A stretch of 64,000 bases of DNA from Solea solea (lineage: Eukaryota; Chordata; Actinopteri; Pleuronectiformes; Soleidae), in NCBI RefSeq assembly GCF_958295425.1, contig NC_081147.1:6221290-6285289 (forward strand). The letters are read 5' to 3'. Below are positions 32,970 through 45,400 of this stretch, one piece after another (the first letter of the stretch is position 1; the number at the start of each line of letters is the position of its first letter). Position numbers and translations under genes: made by a program. The notes under the pieces were generated by a model. The model did not search any database. It saw only the letters and a program-made list of their open reading frames with translations, and was not told the DNA's origin.

Positions 32970-33125
32970 ATGTCATCGCGGAGGGACAAGTGTGCTGTTC
33001 GTGGCTGCACAGTGGAGCACAGTGTTTTACACAAACTTCCAGCCTCAGACGATTTTATATATGATGCCGGATAAAGTCAAAGCAAACGTGTGTTTGTGTG
33101 TTCGCACCACTTCACATCAGACTAC
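32970..33125 (+). pseudogene. THAP-like zinc-finger remnant
   Basis: The ATG at 32970 opens MSSRRDKCAVRGC, then HSVLHKLPASDDF and a stop; the next frame gives KVKANVCLCSHHF. A C-x4-C pair near the N-terminus and a C-x2-H pair 40-50 residues later match the C2CH pattern of THAP domains, which occur at the N-terminus of Kolobok and P-element transposases. The stop after IYDAG breaks it. Confidence 0.5.
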
Positions 33126-33272
33126 GGCCAGTGGTCGCCGTATTTAGTCAGCGACCGTATTTCACCGACATACAAACACACACATTTTTAAGAAAATGTC
33201 AAATAGAGCTCATAACTGACCAATCTGACACGTCCTCATTAAAAATATTTGTTCAGTACGTCCTCCATGACC

Positions 33273-33567
33273 GGAGCACAGACTCAGTCTGATACAGTCA
33301 CATACAGCGGCAGTTTATGCAGCTCGCAGCTCGCTGCTGGCGATCAGCGTTGCTGTCCCAAAGTCTTTTTAACTGATTTACAGTTCAGCTCTGTTCGGCT
33401 TGATCCTTGTGTCGGAGGTCTCAGGAGCACAGACTCAGTCTGATACAGTCACATACAGTGGCAGTTTATGCAGCTTGCCACTCAGCGGTGGCGATCAGCG
33501 GTGCTGTCCCTAAGTCTTTTTAACTGATTTACAGTTCGGCAGTGTTCGGCTTGATCCTTGTGTCGGA
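33273..33567 (+). repeat. Tandem duplication of a 148-150 bp unit
   Basis: Unit 1 (33273-33420) and unit 2 (33423-33567) both start ggagcacagactcagtctga and end ttgatccttgtgtcgga, with few differences. Confidence 0.85.
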
Positions 33568-33959
33568 CATCTCTTCCTGTGACGACACTCTCGCTGTTTT
33601 TCCGCGCACGCTGCCATGTTGATATTGTCAAATAACTAGTGGAGGGAGGGGGAGAGGAATGGAGCAGAGGGAACAGGAGCTGAGCGAGCAAGCACAGTAA
33701 AAAGGACAAATCAGAAACCCCCTGGAAGAAGTGGGTGTGTTTGCCTGTGTCTCATTTGCATATAAAGGGACCATGCACAAAACCGAGTGTTGTGAAAGGG
33801 GCAGTTTTGGCAGGGTTATTGAACTGCTATGGTGCTTCATCCTTATGGTATTTTGACCAAAGCATGTCACAGACATGTTCATTAGGACACCAGGGAACTA
33901 TTTTAACTTGGAGAAATAGGATATAATATCTCTCCTTTAATGGATTCACCTGCTGCCCA

Positions 33960-34770
33960 TGTGATATCAGGAAGAGCATTTAAGCAGAGCTGAAACTCTC
34001 CCTCAGTGCTCAGACATGACCAACTGTTGGTGTGGATCTACCTCCTGCTCTGGGCACCTCGAGATTGGTAAGCTGATCTATTTATGTTTCCTGTAGTTTG
34101 GACTTTTTGTACCGATCCTTTTTTGAACCTTGAAACCTGGACTGTAGATTACACCTTTGTGGATTTTGGAAGTCCACTTTCTGCTGAACTTTGGACTAAC
34201 CGCCTGTGGATTACTTTTGTGGTGTTTTCGTGAACTATTTAGCGTCCTTCAATTTCCCTGAACTCCTTTGGTTGAGACACTCCTCTGGAGGGAATGTCAC
34301 TCCTCTAACCCAGCACCTTCTACAATGGCCTTTCCGAGGAACTCAAGGACGAGCTGGCAAGCCGCGACTGGGGAGATACTGTCGAAAGCCTCATCACCAT
34401 GGCCACCCGTTTGGATCTGCGCATGATAGAACGGTGAAGAGCGCAAAACCGAGGAGGATCTTTCTTCTCTTCAGGGATGAGAAAGGATAGCCCTTTGCCC
34501 AGCCAGCCCGCACACCAGTTGCAGGAGAGGGAGGAGCCTATGCAGCTGACTCCGGGGCTGCAGAGAACTTTTTAGACATTACTTTAGCCCAGCAGATTGA
34601 GGTTCCTTTTGAGGAATGTGACACTGCTCTCATGGTCCAAGCTATTGACAGGTGGCCCATTGGCTCAGGGAGATTGAAATACCGTACCAAACCTTTAAAG
34701 ATGACCTTTAAAGACTCTCACACTGAAATGATTCAGTTTTTTTTTATTGAGACTCCTCACGATTCCCTTT
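33960..34770 (+). pseudogene. Gypsy element fragment: LTR/leader, gag piece and protease piece
   Basis: A T/C-rich leader resembling an LTR R-U5 (33990-34250) is followed by gag codons FYNGLSEELKDELASRDWGD and ESLITMATRLDLRM (about 34320-34430). After a deletion come protease codons DSGAAENFLDITLAQQIEVP (active-site DSGA, about 34540) and MTFKDSHTEMIQFF. The C-terminal capsid region and zinc knuckle are gone. A Tc1 element abuts at about 34775. Confidence 0.6.
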
Positions 34771-34774
34771 TACC

Positions 34775-35891
34775 TGTATAAAAGACACCTGTCCACAGAA
34801 TCAAGCAATCAGACACCAACCTCTCCATCATGGGCAAGACCAAAGAACTTTCTAAGGACATCAGGGACAAGATTGTAGATCTGCACAAGGCTGGAATGGG
34901 CTACAAGACCATTGGCAAGAAGCTGGGTGAGGAGACAACTATTGGAGCGATAATTAGAAAACAGAAGAAACATAAAATAACTGTCAATCTCCCTCGGTCT
35001 GTGGCTCCACGCAAGATTTCACCTCATGGGGTATCAATGATCATGAGAAGGTGAGGGATCAGCCCAGAACTACACAGGAGGAGCAGTCACCAAGGAACCA
35101 TTGGTAACACAGTATGCCGTAATGGATTAAAATCCAGCAGCGCCCGTAAGGTCCCCCTGCTCAAGAAGGCACATCTACAGGCCCATCTGAAGTTTGCCAG
35201 TGAACACCTGAATGATTCAGAGAATTCAGAGAAGATTGGGAGAAGGCGATGTAGTCAGATGAGTTCAAACTCAAGCTGTGTTTGGAGGAAGAGGAATTCA
35301 GACTATGACCCCAGGAACACCATCCCCACCGTCAAGCATGGAGGTTTTGAGGATGGTTCTCTATGATGGGGACAGGTCAACTTCACTGCATCGAGGGAAA
35401 GATGGATGGGGCCTTGTACTGTGAAATCCTGGGTGACAACCTCCTTTTCTCAGCCAGGAAAATGGGTCTTCCAGCACAACAATAAGGAGTGGCTCAAGAT
35501 GAAGCACATTAAGGTCATGGAGTGGGCTGAAGCTTCCAGTTGCCAAGCAACAGCCTGGAAACCTTAAGGATTTGGAGAGGATCTGCAAAGAGTGGTCCAA
35601 AACTCCTCCTGAGATGTGTGCAAACCAGGTGATCAACTATAACAAATGTCTGACCTCTGGACTTGCCAACAAGGGTAAGTAATATTTTGATGGGGGTCAA
35701 ATACTTGTTTCACTCAATGAATTGCAAAATAATTTAAATATTTAGTTTTATGTGATTTTCTGGATTTTCTTTTTGATATTCTGTCTCTACCTTAAAATAA
35801 ACCTACCATTAAAATTATAGAAAATTAATTTCTTTGTCAGTGGGTGAACTTACAAAATCAGAGAGGGATCAAATAATTATTTCCTCCACTG
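34775..35891 (+). pseudogene. Tc1-like DNA transposon, decayed
   Basis: The ORF at 34830 starts [20 protein letters not shown] with the paired helix-turn-helix of Tc1 transposases ([15 protein letters not shown]), then stops at 35054. Further downstream, frames still show pieces of the DDE domain (QAHLKFA-like at about 35180, the KHGG region near 35335). The right terminus aataattatttcctccactg ends at 35891, followed by TA. The left inverted repeat is missing, so the copy is 5'-truncated, and the coding region has many lesions. Confidence 0.8.
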
Positions 35892-36050
35892 TATTTATAG
35901 TATGAGACAGAGCTATTCCTTTAAATACTAAGAGAATCAAATAAATAAAGTCCTGTCATGCAAAGGTGGGGATCTTTAATATGTATTTATGATGAATAGT
36001 GTTATGACTGCAGTATATATTTAAATATGTCCCATCAGCGTCTGTCTGTT

Positions 36051-36470
36051 GTAACGAACAGGACTTGACCCAAATGCAGGACGGTGGTAAATAAAAAGAG
36101 TTTTATTCTCCACAGTTCAAAAACACAGAAGACAAGGGGAACAGTACAAAACCGTGGATCATCAAATAGGCAACAGAGTTGCCGGCGCGAGATCCACAGG
36201 GAAAAAACAACTCTGACAAGAAAAATTACATCCAATGAAACAGTGAGTGATCAGACAAAAACGTGTCACACTGACGACAGACGAAGGTTGGTTAATCACA
36301 GAGGGGAAAAGTAAAGCACATACAGACAAGGGACGAAAAATACTTCAAAATAAGAGGGAATTTCACAATAAAATGCGTGGACGACAGAACATGACATCTG
36401 TGGTTAAAAAAAAGACTGAAATTTGTAATCCTGTAATAAGAGATTTAGTCAGTTTTCACATTAAAATGGA
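36051..36470 (-). mobile_element. Possible LTR remnant (minus strand)
   Basis: Read on the minus strand, the end cctgcatttgggtcaagtcc then gttcgttaca resembles LTR ends of fish gypsy elements, and an A/T-rich U3-like stretch lies inward. No second LTR, primer site or pol is adjacent. Confidence 0.35.
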
Positions 36471-36520
36471 GAGATAATAAGCTACTGTACATATACATTT
36501 GGTTTAATTGTCAAGTCAAA

Positions 36521-36690
36521 AGGGCTCAGTGGTAGAGCGAGTCGTCTTTCAACTTTTAGGTTGTGGGTTTGATTCCCGGCTCCGCTAGTCTACATGTGTC
36601 CGATGTGTCCTTGGGCGAGACACTTAACCCCACGTTGCGCTTGACGGCTGTGCTGGTGCAGTGTGTGCTAGACAAATTTTAATATCAGTG
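36521..36690 (+). mobile_element. tRNA-derived SINE (head present, tail truncated)
   Basis: Box A-like ggctcagtggtagagcg (36523-36539) and box B-like gggtttgattccc (36565-36577) are spaced as in tRNA genes. They are followed by ccttgggcgagacacttaac, a block shared with the SINE at 40632-40882. This is not a functional tRNA because the acceptor arm is absent. Confidence 0.8.
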
Positions 36691-36699
36691 GTGTCATTT

Positions 36700-37760
36700 A
36701 CATTTGTGTTTGTGTCTATTTGCTTGCGTGTACGCGTGTACGCGTGTGCATGCGTGTGTGCTGTATAGGATTTGAAGGATGTCAAAGAAAAGAAAACTGG
36801 ATATAAGAGACTTTTTTAGGGGTCAAAGTGTAAGTTACTTCAAGGGTGTATAGGTAGATGCTCAACAATACAGATATTGAGTAAAAGAGACTAGAGAGGC
36901 TGGAGCAGAAGAAGGAAGAGAGGCTGGAGGAGGTAGAGAAGGAGAGGCTATGTTAATTGACAGTATGATGCACAGTTGCACTACAGCCCTACAGCCCTGC
37001 ACTAAAGAGTAAAGATGAGAACTCTTTGAAGTTGCCTCCTTGACTTTCATTAGTTGCTTTAACCTATAACATCTGCATGACGTGAAATTATGATTGCTAA
37101 TGTAAAAAACACATCAACGAGTGCTGCCTTGAGCACGTTTGTGTCCCCACCAATCTCAAAATCAAACCTACTCCCTTGGCTCCATCAACTCTCTTTCCCC
37201 GCAGCCAGAACCAGCAGCATGGCCCCCCGACACCATCTTGTTTTCCCTTTGGTTACAATAAACTTAGTTTTCTTACATCTAACCTTTGTTTCGTTACCTC
37301 TGATTGTCTTATTTCCAAAATTACAGGAAAAGACAGCCTGTTGTCAGTGCCGGATCTGTACCCGGAACACGATTGTATATTTACAATAGTCTAGACACGG
37401 ATCAAGTTTCCAGTATGGGTCAGATATGGACATGCACCGCACGTTATATTATAACAGCATACTTCTTCTTTTGCGTCTTTTATTCTTTTTGCGGTCAAAA
37501 ACACGTCATCAGTGGAAAACATTAAATCATCTTCTGACACAGACTACAAGTTAGTGTCCCCCTAGGAGTTAAAATGGACTCAGATGCCACGCAAAATTCC
37601 AACAGTCTGATTAGAGCTGTCGTAAAATAAAGCTTCTTCCAATTGAGGCAGCTGGCCAAAATAAAGCCTACTTCTCTCGCAGCAGCACTTTGAAACAGTA
37701 ATCCTTTGTCCACACCTTTGTCACCCACTAACCAAATAAAGTGGGTGTCCTCATTTGCTC
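36700..37760. other. No gene recognised
   Basis: A (GT)/(GC)-rich alternating run lies at 36725-36762 (gcgtgtacgcgtgtacgcgtg), potentially Z-forming. Open frames at 37090-37525 have no motif. Confidence 0.45.
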
Positions 37761-37764
37761 ATCT

Positions 37765-38165
37765 TCAGATGATGCAAATGTTGCAGCCTGTCTTTTAACC
37801 GGCACTCAGAAATATGTTCACATTTCCCCCATTTTGGCTTCACTCCACTGGGTGCCCATACATTTTAGAATTCATTTTGAAATTATGTTATTTGTATTTA
37901 AATACCTTAATGCCCTTGCCCCGCCCTTCCTCTCTGAGGTGCTACACCCTTACACATCTACCCACTCACTCAGTTCATCTGATCAGCTGCTCCTGAGTTT
38001 GGCAAAGTCTAAATGCAAGCACAGAGACTGTGTGTTCGCTGCTGTGGCTCCTAAACAATGGAATAATCTGCCTGTGCACATTAGACTGGCCTCTTCACTG
38101 TCTGTTTTTAAATGGCTTCTTAAAATGCATCTCTTTTCATTGGCCTTGCCTGACACTATTTACTG
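37765..38165 (+). mobile_element. L2/CR1-type LINE 3' end
   Basis: Codons ANVAACLLTGTQKYVHISPI, LASLHWVPIHFRIHFEIMLF, NALAPPFLSEVLHPY, SSDQLLLSLAKSKCKHRDC, AVAPKQWNNLPVHIRL and FKWLLKMHLFSLALPDT form the C-terminus of an L2-like RT ORF with no stop from 37741 to 38427. The 3'UTR is T-rich. 5'-truncated. Confidence 0.8.
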
Positions 38166-39781
38166 TTACATTTACGCTATTTTATTTTTGGTTTTATTTA
38201 TTTATTTATGTATTATATTATTTAGTTTTTTAATTTACTTTAGTCGATTTGTAGATGTATTTATTGCCACGTGTGAACTTTTATGCCTTTCATTTTTTTT
38301 CTGTCTTTTAAAACAAGTAAATTGTGTTTCAGTTGTCCTGTGTCCCTCTCTAAACAGGCAGCACATTGAACACTGTCCACTGCCGGGGTCTCAAACTCAA
38401 ATCACCTTGGGGCCACTGAGCATCTAGTCTGACCAGTACCAGGAACAATATATAGTTCACAATTATAATGCAAAATTCAATACAATATAATACAATATAT
38501 CTAAATGTCTTAATCTTAAAACGATCCATTTATGATGCCTTGACAAATGCTCTTAATCACTGTATTCTTATTATTACTGCTTTAAACTGTAGTGTAAAGC
38601 AGTCATCAAGACTAGAAAAGTGCTATATACTGTAAATACAAACCATTTACCATAACCATTTACCTTCAAAGTAATTGCCCTAAAATACTCATCGTCATAA
38701 CCACGTTTGGTTTGTTTGGTTTTGGAAAGTTGCAGGAATATCATCAGTCCATATGAACATAATGAGTGTGGTGATTGTGGCCTCTGAAGCTTTTTGACTG
38801 GACTACAGATAATCATAAAGACGTATACTGCCACCATGAGACACCAACGTTAAGACCTAGTTTGCAGGAAAATATGTTTTTCTTTAAGAAAATTGCCAGG
38901 ACCTGTCTTTTAAATGTGCCTCAGAACAAGAATGTCCCTTGTCTTCTAAAGTGGGACCATGGGATGTTTGCTAAGTGGATGCATAAACACGATGGCAGTT
39001 TTTTTTCTCCAGGGATGACGTGTCTATCCTGATGATTTCTCTCTGGCAGAGCCAACTGGGATGGACCAAGGAATCAATCACACTGATGCTGATGCTTGCA
39101 TGCAGTTTTTTCCTCCTTCCTTTTCTGTGTTGGAGATTTATTGCAGTAAACTGTCAACCTATCATTAAAGGCAATCCATAATCGTGCAGACATGTCAGTG
39201 CGTATATCTACGTAAACATACTCCACATCATTCTGGTTGCTTTATCCCCAGGGACCCTCAAAATAACCTGCCTTTCCAACGAGCTGTGCTGCTAAACACA
39301 AGCTGCTGTTTAGGTGGTAAATGTCTTTGATTAATTACCTCTCTTTTTTTGCCGTTGCCATGGTTTTCTGAATAACTTACTGAGATTGACTGAGAGAATA
39401 TTTCATCGTTGACAAAGATGGGTCAAAGCAATTTTTGCTTGTCCTGTGGAAAGATTAAAAAGCTTCTTTCAGGCTTATTTTTGATGAGGGTGTCAAATGT
39501 GCATAAACAAATGAAAATCAAGGCAACACGGTGGAGATAAACCCTCTCTGATGGTCGGTTAAGAACACTTAACCGAGTGAAAAGAATGAGTCGTTCAGAT
39601 GCCAGGAGAGATGGTCTGCATCCCTTATCAAATGAAAGAACAGTATGTTCAAGATAAACTTTAAATCCAGTGTCTCATTTAAATGAAGTGCTACAAACAA
39701 AGGTGCAAAGTGGTAGTTGGGGTTGATGGCAGGCATTCCAAGTCTGACATCACACTAATGACTAAATTTGTCACTTCCATT
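38166..39781. other. Mostly unassigned; SINE tail at about 38588-38668
   Basis: At 38588-38668, ctgtagtgtaaagcagtcat, aagactagaaaagtgctata and ccatttaccataa match the 3' tail of the SINE at 40632-40882. Elsewhere I see no gene; open frames are short and motif-free. Confidence 0.5.
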
Positions 39782-39783
39782 TA

Positions 39784-40237
39784 CAGTGGAGGAAATAATT
39801 ATTTGATTCCTCACTGATTTTGTAAGTTTGCCCACTAGAGACAACTGTTGCTGCGATAATTAGAGAATGGAACAGGGAGGGAGCTGTAGCTTCGAGTTGC
39901 CAAGTGACAGCCTCAAAACGGATTTGGAGAGGATCTGCAAAGAGGAGTGGTCCAACATTCCTCCTAAGATGTGTGCAAACCTGGTGATCAACTACAAGAA
40001 ATGTCTGACCCCTGTACTTGCCAACAAGGGTTTCTCAACTTAGTAATGTTTTGATAGGGGGTCAAATACTTATTTCATTCAATTAATTAAATAAATCTTT
40101 TGTTTTATGTGATTTTCTGGATTTTCTTTTTGATATTCCGTCTCTCCCTGTTAAAATCAACCTACAATTAAAAGTATAGACTGTTAATTTGTTTGTTACA
40201 AAAACATTGAGGGATCAAATACTTATTTCCTCCACTG
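39784..40237. mobile_element. Internally deleted Tc1-like element with both TIRs
   Basis: TA-CAGTGGAGGAAATAATTAT at the left and ATACTTATTTCCTCCACTG-TA at the right are inverted repeats flanked by the TA target. The 454-bp interior matches the central and 3' parts of the Tc1 at 34775-35891 (for example tttggagaggatctgcaaag), so it derives from the same family by internal deletion. Confidence 0.85.
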
Positions 40238-40631
40238 TAAACACATTCTTTGTGGCTCTGAAAATGTGTACATGAACACAAAAAATATCTGCAAAATGTC
40301 TACGTGAACCCACCCTGGACCCGCCAATCATGTGACCTGGATCCATGCAGAAATAAGAAACACAGACCTGAACCCAGAAAAGAGACACAAATCCCAGCCG
40401 CACCAATTTCACATCCACAAGGTATCCACACAACGCTCAGTGGTCAAAAAAACCTGAATAATCCTGAGTTTAAATGATTGCATTAGCATTCACTCTTTTG
40501 GTCGATTGACTGCATTGTTGTTGTTTTTTCAAACTAAAAGAAAACATAATTCTATATTCATATTAATATTTTTGGATTTTTGCGTTATTCCATCCATCCA
40601 ATAGATCCATATATACTGATTATCTCTTGTC

Positions 40632-40882
40632 TTAAAGGTTGTGGGTTCGATTCCCGACTCTGCTAGTCTACATGCCGATGTGTTCTTGGGCAAGACATTT
40701 AACCCCATGTTGCGGCTGTGCTGGCAGTGTGTGAATGGGTATGAAAGATGAGTGATAGAAAAATTATATACTGTACATAGATGCGCTGTATAAATGTGAG
40801 TGAATGAGTGAATGGCAAAACTGTAGTGTAAGTGGTCATGAAGACTAGAAAAGCGCTATATAAATACTTACCATTTACCATA
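40632..40882 (+). mobile_element. tRNA-derived SINE (5'-truncated, tail present)
   Basis: Box B-like gggttcgattccc (40643-40655), the ttcttgggcaagacatttaa block, and a tail with agactagaaaagcgctatat and taccatttaccata. Box A is missing. Together with 36521-36690 it reconstructs the layout of one SINE family. Confidence 0.8.
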
Positions 40883-40889
40883 AACTGAG

Positions 40890-41325
40890 CTTGCAGGTGG
40901 TGTTATGGAAAGGTCAGCAGAGTTACCGAGTCAGTCAACATTGACTGATGCACACTGCGTTAAGCCACACAATAACGTTAACCATGATTATGACTGTTTT
41001 CATCAATATGTTTTGCACTGGTCACAGTAAAGAGACTATCAACATGATTAAATAGCTCATCAACTCAAGTTTGTAATTTGTGCGAGCAATTACAGTAAGT
41101 GATTAGTGGCTACACTTAGCATAATTTATTTATAGACCATTAAAGGTGTTCATTAATATAATGTTGGCTGTATTGTGGGCTGGATGACAGGCTGTTTTTA
41201 TTTGGGAGTGAGGGTAGGGCTGGGACGCTGTTTATGAGACTTACAGCACAGGTGAAGAAAGGTGTCAGAGGGAAGGTGTCAAAGAGACAACGTCCATTGT
41301 GAGAGGTATCGGCCGATCACCTTCT
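40890..41325. other. No gene recognised
   Basis: AT-rich; no motif, repeat or RNA signature noticed. Confidence 0.45.
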
Positions 41326-41329
41326 CTGC

Positions 41330-42450
41330 AGATGGATTATATGCTTGGGTCAGGGTTAGCCTGCTCTTGTCCCTCACAGTGGCTGCAGCATACCAGACTG
41401 TGATGGATGAAGTGAGGATGGATTTAATAATGGTGGTGTAGAAGTGCACAACCATCATCTGGCAGGTTGAACTTCTTCATCTGCCTCAGGAAGTACATCC
41501 ACTGTTGTCCTTTTTTGATGAGGGAGTTGCAGAGGGTGTGGGGTGGGAGGGTTGGTGGCAGTGTATTTGCTTTAGTCCTCAACCATTTCCACTGTTTTTA
41601 GGACATTGAGCTTTAAGTTGTTTTGACTGCACCAGGTGGTCAACCTCCCACCTGTAGGCAGACCCGTCCCCACCGGAGATGGGTAGGAACAATGAACTTA
41701 GGTGTGGAGTCATCAAGGTGAGGGATTTCGGGACTGTCCCATTGTCTTTCAAAGCGGCAGTAGTAAAACTACCCGCCTCCCGCCTCGCATCGCCTCACCT
41801 CGCCTCGGCATGGCATGGTTTAGGTTGCATCTTCACTACAAAAAGTAGCTACTCAACGTGGGCGGAGTCATCACTGCACTGCCGTGTGAAACTGCGGTGA
41901 CTTTGTTTTACAGACGACTCAAACGAGTGACTAGTGACTTGTAAAGCTGTTGTTTGTATTTGTTTAGTACTTCCTCCATGACCGGAGCACAGTTGGTGAG
42001 CTATCTGATACCCTTCCAGACAGAGCCAGTGTCTCTCTTTTTTTGCAGTTTCTCAGAGTAAACACGCCTAGCTTCTCTCACGGTGTATTTAGCTCCTGAA
42101 AGCCTCCTACTTATTCTGCCTTAACCCCGTGAGCCAGGGCTTGTCATTGTAACTCACAGTAGTGTTTGATGTTACACACACAGGTCCTGGCAGAAGCTTA
42201 GGTATGACATCACAGCCTCTGTGTACTCATCCAGACTGTTTGTGGCAGTCCTGAAAGTATCTCAGTCAGTACAGTCTAAGCACTTTAAATCCTCCACAGC
42301 TGCACTGGTCCACCGTTTTTATGTCCACACTACATGTTGACAGAGCTTTAGTTTCTGCCTGTATGCAGGAATCAAGTGAACCATAATGTGGTCAGAGTGG
42401 CCCAGTGCAGCGCACAGTGTTGCTAAACATTACCCGCTCTGGTCCAGAAT
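41330..42450 (-). mobile_element. Degenerate CR1/Rex-like LINE, interrupted near 41690-41960
   Basis: The minus strand shows, in shifting frames, VDHLVQSKQLKAQCPK (about 41630) and SLVCCSHCEGQEQ (about 41370), and, beyond an insert, stretches such as YCELQ.QALAHGVKAE (about 42150) that fit the endonuclease-RT linker and RT of a Rex-type LINE. Many stops. The insert (41690-41960) is C-rich (cgcctcgcatcgcctcacct) and looks like a separate dispersed repeat. Confidence 0.45.
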
Positions 42451-42459
42451 GAATGAATG

Positions 42460-45400
42460 AAGTAAACTTATGGGGGAATAAGCAACAAGATATTTTGTTT
42501 GTATAGACCAAACTCTGCCACATTAGAAAATTCCCATGGAAGTGGGAAAATAAATACACCTCCAGTCAATTTGTTAAAGCCAAGTGCTTCTATAGCTGAT
42601 AACTATAATTGGCAATTCAGTGATAAACTGCCACTGATTTTGAGTTTCAGATTAATAGCCATTTTGTGTCTTTAGCTCTTAGGTATACCATCCCCAAATT
42701 ACAAACTAATTTCTTCACTAACATGTATTTCATTCCCTTTTTTATAACGTGTTTCTTCATTGTTCTATAGGTTGAAAAAAGCTGGAGTAGCTTGTGTAGT
42801 TTGTCTGGCCTTATGTTTGGAACCAGATTACTGCTACTACTGGTTTATAGCATTGGTGTTTGTTTCTAATGGGAATGTACAGCCAGGGATGGGCAGTATT
42901 TCAATATACAAAATATTATTTTGTAATTTGTATTTGAGATAATGAAAATGCCTTCATATTTTGTCAAAATATTCCAATGTCATGTATATTTAAAATACTG
43001 TAAAATACATATAATTCAGTTTCTTTGAAACAACATAATGACATAATTTCTGTGTTAACATCATGGTGTTTGGTGTCTTTACTAATGTATATATTTTTCT
43101 GTTCTACATTAAGTGATTGAAGTTATAATAATTGATCTCTTCTAGACTTTGAATTGGTGTTCTCTGTCCTTCAGCAAGTGCTATGATAAACTTGACAGTG
43201 ACACTTCATCATGTCATGATTATTGGCTTCTAAGTAAATATTGTATTGGATGGTAAAAGGATGTTAAAATGACTACCTGATTTTTAATATAGGTTGTGTG
43301 CACAACAATGACATTAACAGCTGTAGATTAAATTATGCAACTGCACTGTAATGAAACACACCATTAATTTACTCAGATCATCCAGTTGGATTGTTTGCTG
43401 ATTCATTGTAGGCCATCTGTTACTGCACACCAATAAGTAAATAAGGATACTGAAGGAAGAGTTCCTTGAATTAGTATTTTTAGTATTTTGAAAGTACAAA
43501 AATACATTAGTTAATTTTGATATATGGCCTGGCTGCTGTATTTTGTTGTTTATTTTGATACATTTATTAGTCGGGTATTTGGTATTCAATTTTAAAATAT
43601 ATTTAGATGTAAAAACATAAAACATCTGAAAAATCAAAACAAATCTCGATAAACCTGCATGTGTTTGTGTTTTAATAAACTGTGGCACTTCACAGAAATC
43701 AAAGAATGAAGGTGATCTATAAATTTGGTTAATACTGATAAAAACATATTCCTGTATGCATTGCTGAAGAAGGATTATGGGTGGAAGCAGCAGTAAACTA
43801 GTTATTTCCATGGCAGAGTCACTCTCCGGTGCTTATTCACTCAATCCTCATCCTGATTACATCCACCTTTTTATGGTATACAGTCTATACAGTCTCTTGC
43901 ACCATGTAAACCAAGAGTGTTTTACTCTTGAGTAGGGATATATACCGAGGACCGTTACTTTTTGGTACCGCTTCCTAACTGGGTCGGTACCAGGATCACG
44001 TTAAGATTCTGGACAAACGGTACTGTTATTGGTACTTTTCACCAAACAGTTGGAGCGCACTCATAGCGTGAAGCTAAGGAGTTGCTATGACAAAGTTAGC
44101 AGTCCGACTAACGCTTAAGACTGCAGCGCCATGGCAGCGGCACCCGGTTTCGTTTCTGCAACGCCAAGTCACGGTAAGTTTTAGTTCACCACACGTTTGT
44201 TTCACAACAATAAACCATGAATCATGTGCCTCTCAGACAGGTTTTTTTTCTGTTACAGTATACCTATTTATGTGACAGTATTGAAATGAATACAGCACAT
44301 ATATCTGTTAATCTTTTATTATTTATTTCCTCTTCAGTTTGAACCAGAAAAATATCCAGGTATAAATATAAGTACATTAGTGTAACATTATATTAAAATG
44401 GAGAAAAAAATTGAACATAAAATACATTACCAGTAATTATAGTAATTGTGATGTTTGAATACTTGTGTGAAACAAGTGTGAAACAAGTGTACTGTCCCTG
44501 AGGATCAGGAAACTTCTCCCTGATGTTCTAAACACAGCAGCTTATCAGTTTGTAAAGTATCTTGATAATGTATGATATGAATTGGTTCTATATAAATCGA
44601 ATTGAAATGAACATGAAATATCTAAGGTAAGATCCTCCAAGTGTCTGTGAATGTACAAAAACCTTGAAGGCAGTGTTGTTGTAGTTTTACACGGTTGGAA
44701 CCTGGCCTCAGATTTTCCTCTCCTAGTCTGTAGTTATATCCCTATAGTTGGCACAAGAACACCATTTTACCCCTGACACACCGGCAGAAGGTGGGTTATC
44801 ATCCCTGCACTGATGCATCATCAGGGCATCAAAAACTAGACCTGGTTTTGTCTCCAGCAACTGAGCTTTTAGATCTCTGTGCTCCTCCAGTCATTTTCAC
44901 CACAAGTCTTTGAACATTAAAACACAGCAGAGAGAAAAATAAAGTGTTTGTTTGTTAGATAAAATGAAAATGTATTGCATGTTATGGTTAGTAGTTTATT
45001 CAGTATTACAATAACAAAAGTATGGAACATAATTTGGTCTGTGCATAAATATTAGTCTCTAATATTAAATCTCCCTCCTGCTTTTCATGTAATACATCAT
45101 ATAATCATTCAGCTGAAGTTACTCAGGCAACAACTGTTATGAAATAACACATCACAGTGATGTTGTAGATTACACTGTCATTTACAGTATGATGATATGA
45201 TAGAGATGCTAACGTTATATAAATAAATATTGTATTGTTACTGAACAGACAAGGTAAGAAAATCATATAACATTATCAGTACAAACCTCTGTAACTTGTC
45301 TTCAGTGTGTGAGGAGCTGCTCTTCTCTCCACAGCAGCACCACCGCGTTGTAAATTTCAGCCTCTCCTCTAGATGTCGCCTGAAACTACAAACTTCTTAC

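Larger units (their letters stand above)
32669..33936 (+). mobile_element. TTAA-flanked T2/Kolobok-like element with THAP-like remnant
   Basis: Flanked by TTAA at 32665-32668 and 33937-33940. Termini AGGGGACATATTATG and (reverse complement) AGGAGAGATATTATA are imperfect inverted repeats. The ends share AGG-GACATA with the four-copy MITE, suggesting a related transposase. The interior has a coding remnant at 32970-33125 and a 150-bp tandem duplication at 33273-33567. It has no intact transposase, so it is non-autonomous. Confidence 0.65.

Noticed and set aside
36521..36600. Possible true tRNA gene
   Set aside because: Box A and B are there, but acceptor-stem pairing is absent and the downstream block matches a second SINE copy at 40.6 kb.
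43314..43811. 165-codon minus-strand open frame
   Set aside because: AT-biased codons, no motif, overlaps what looks like a MITE; no splice or promoter support.
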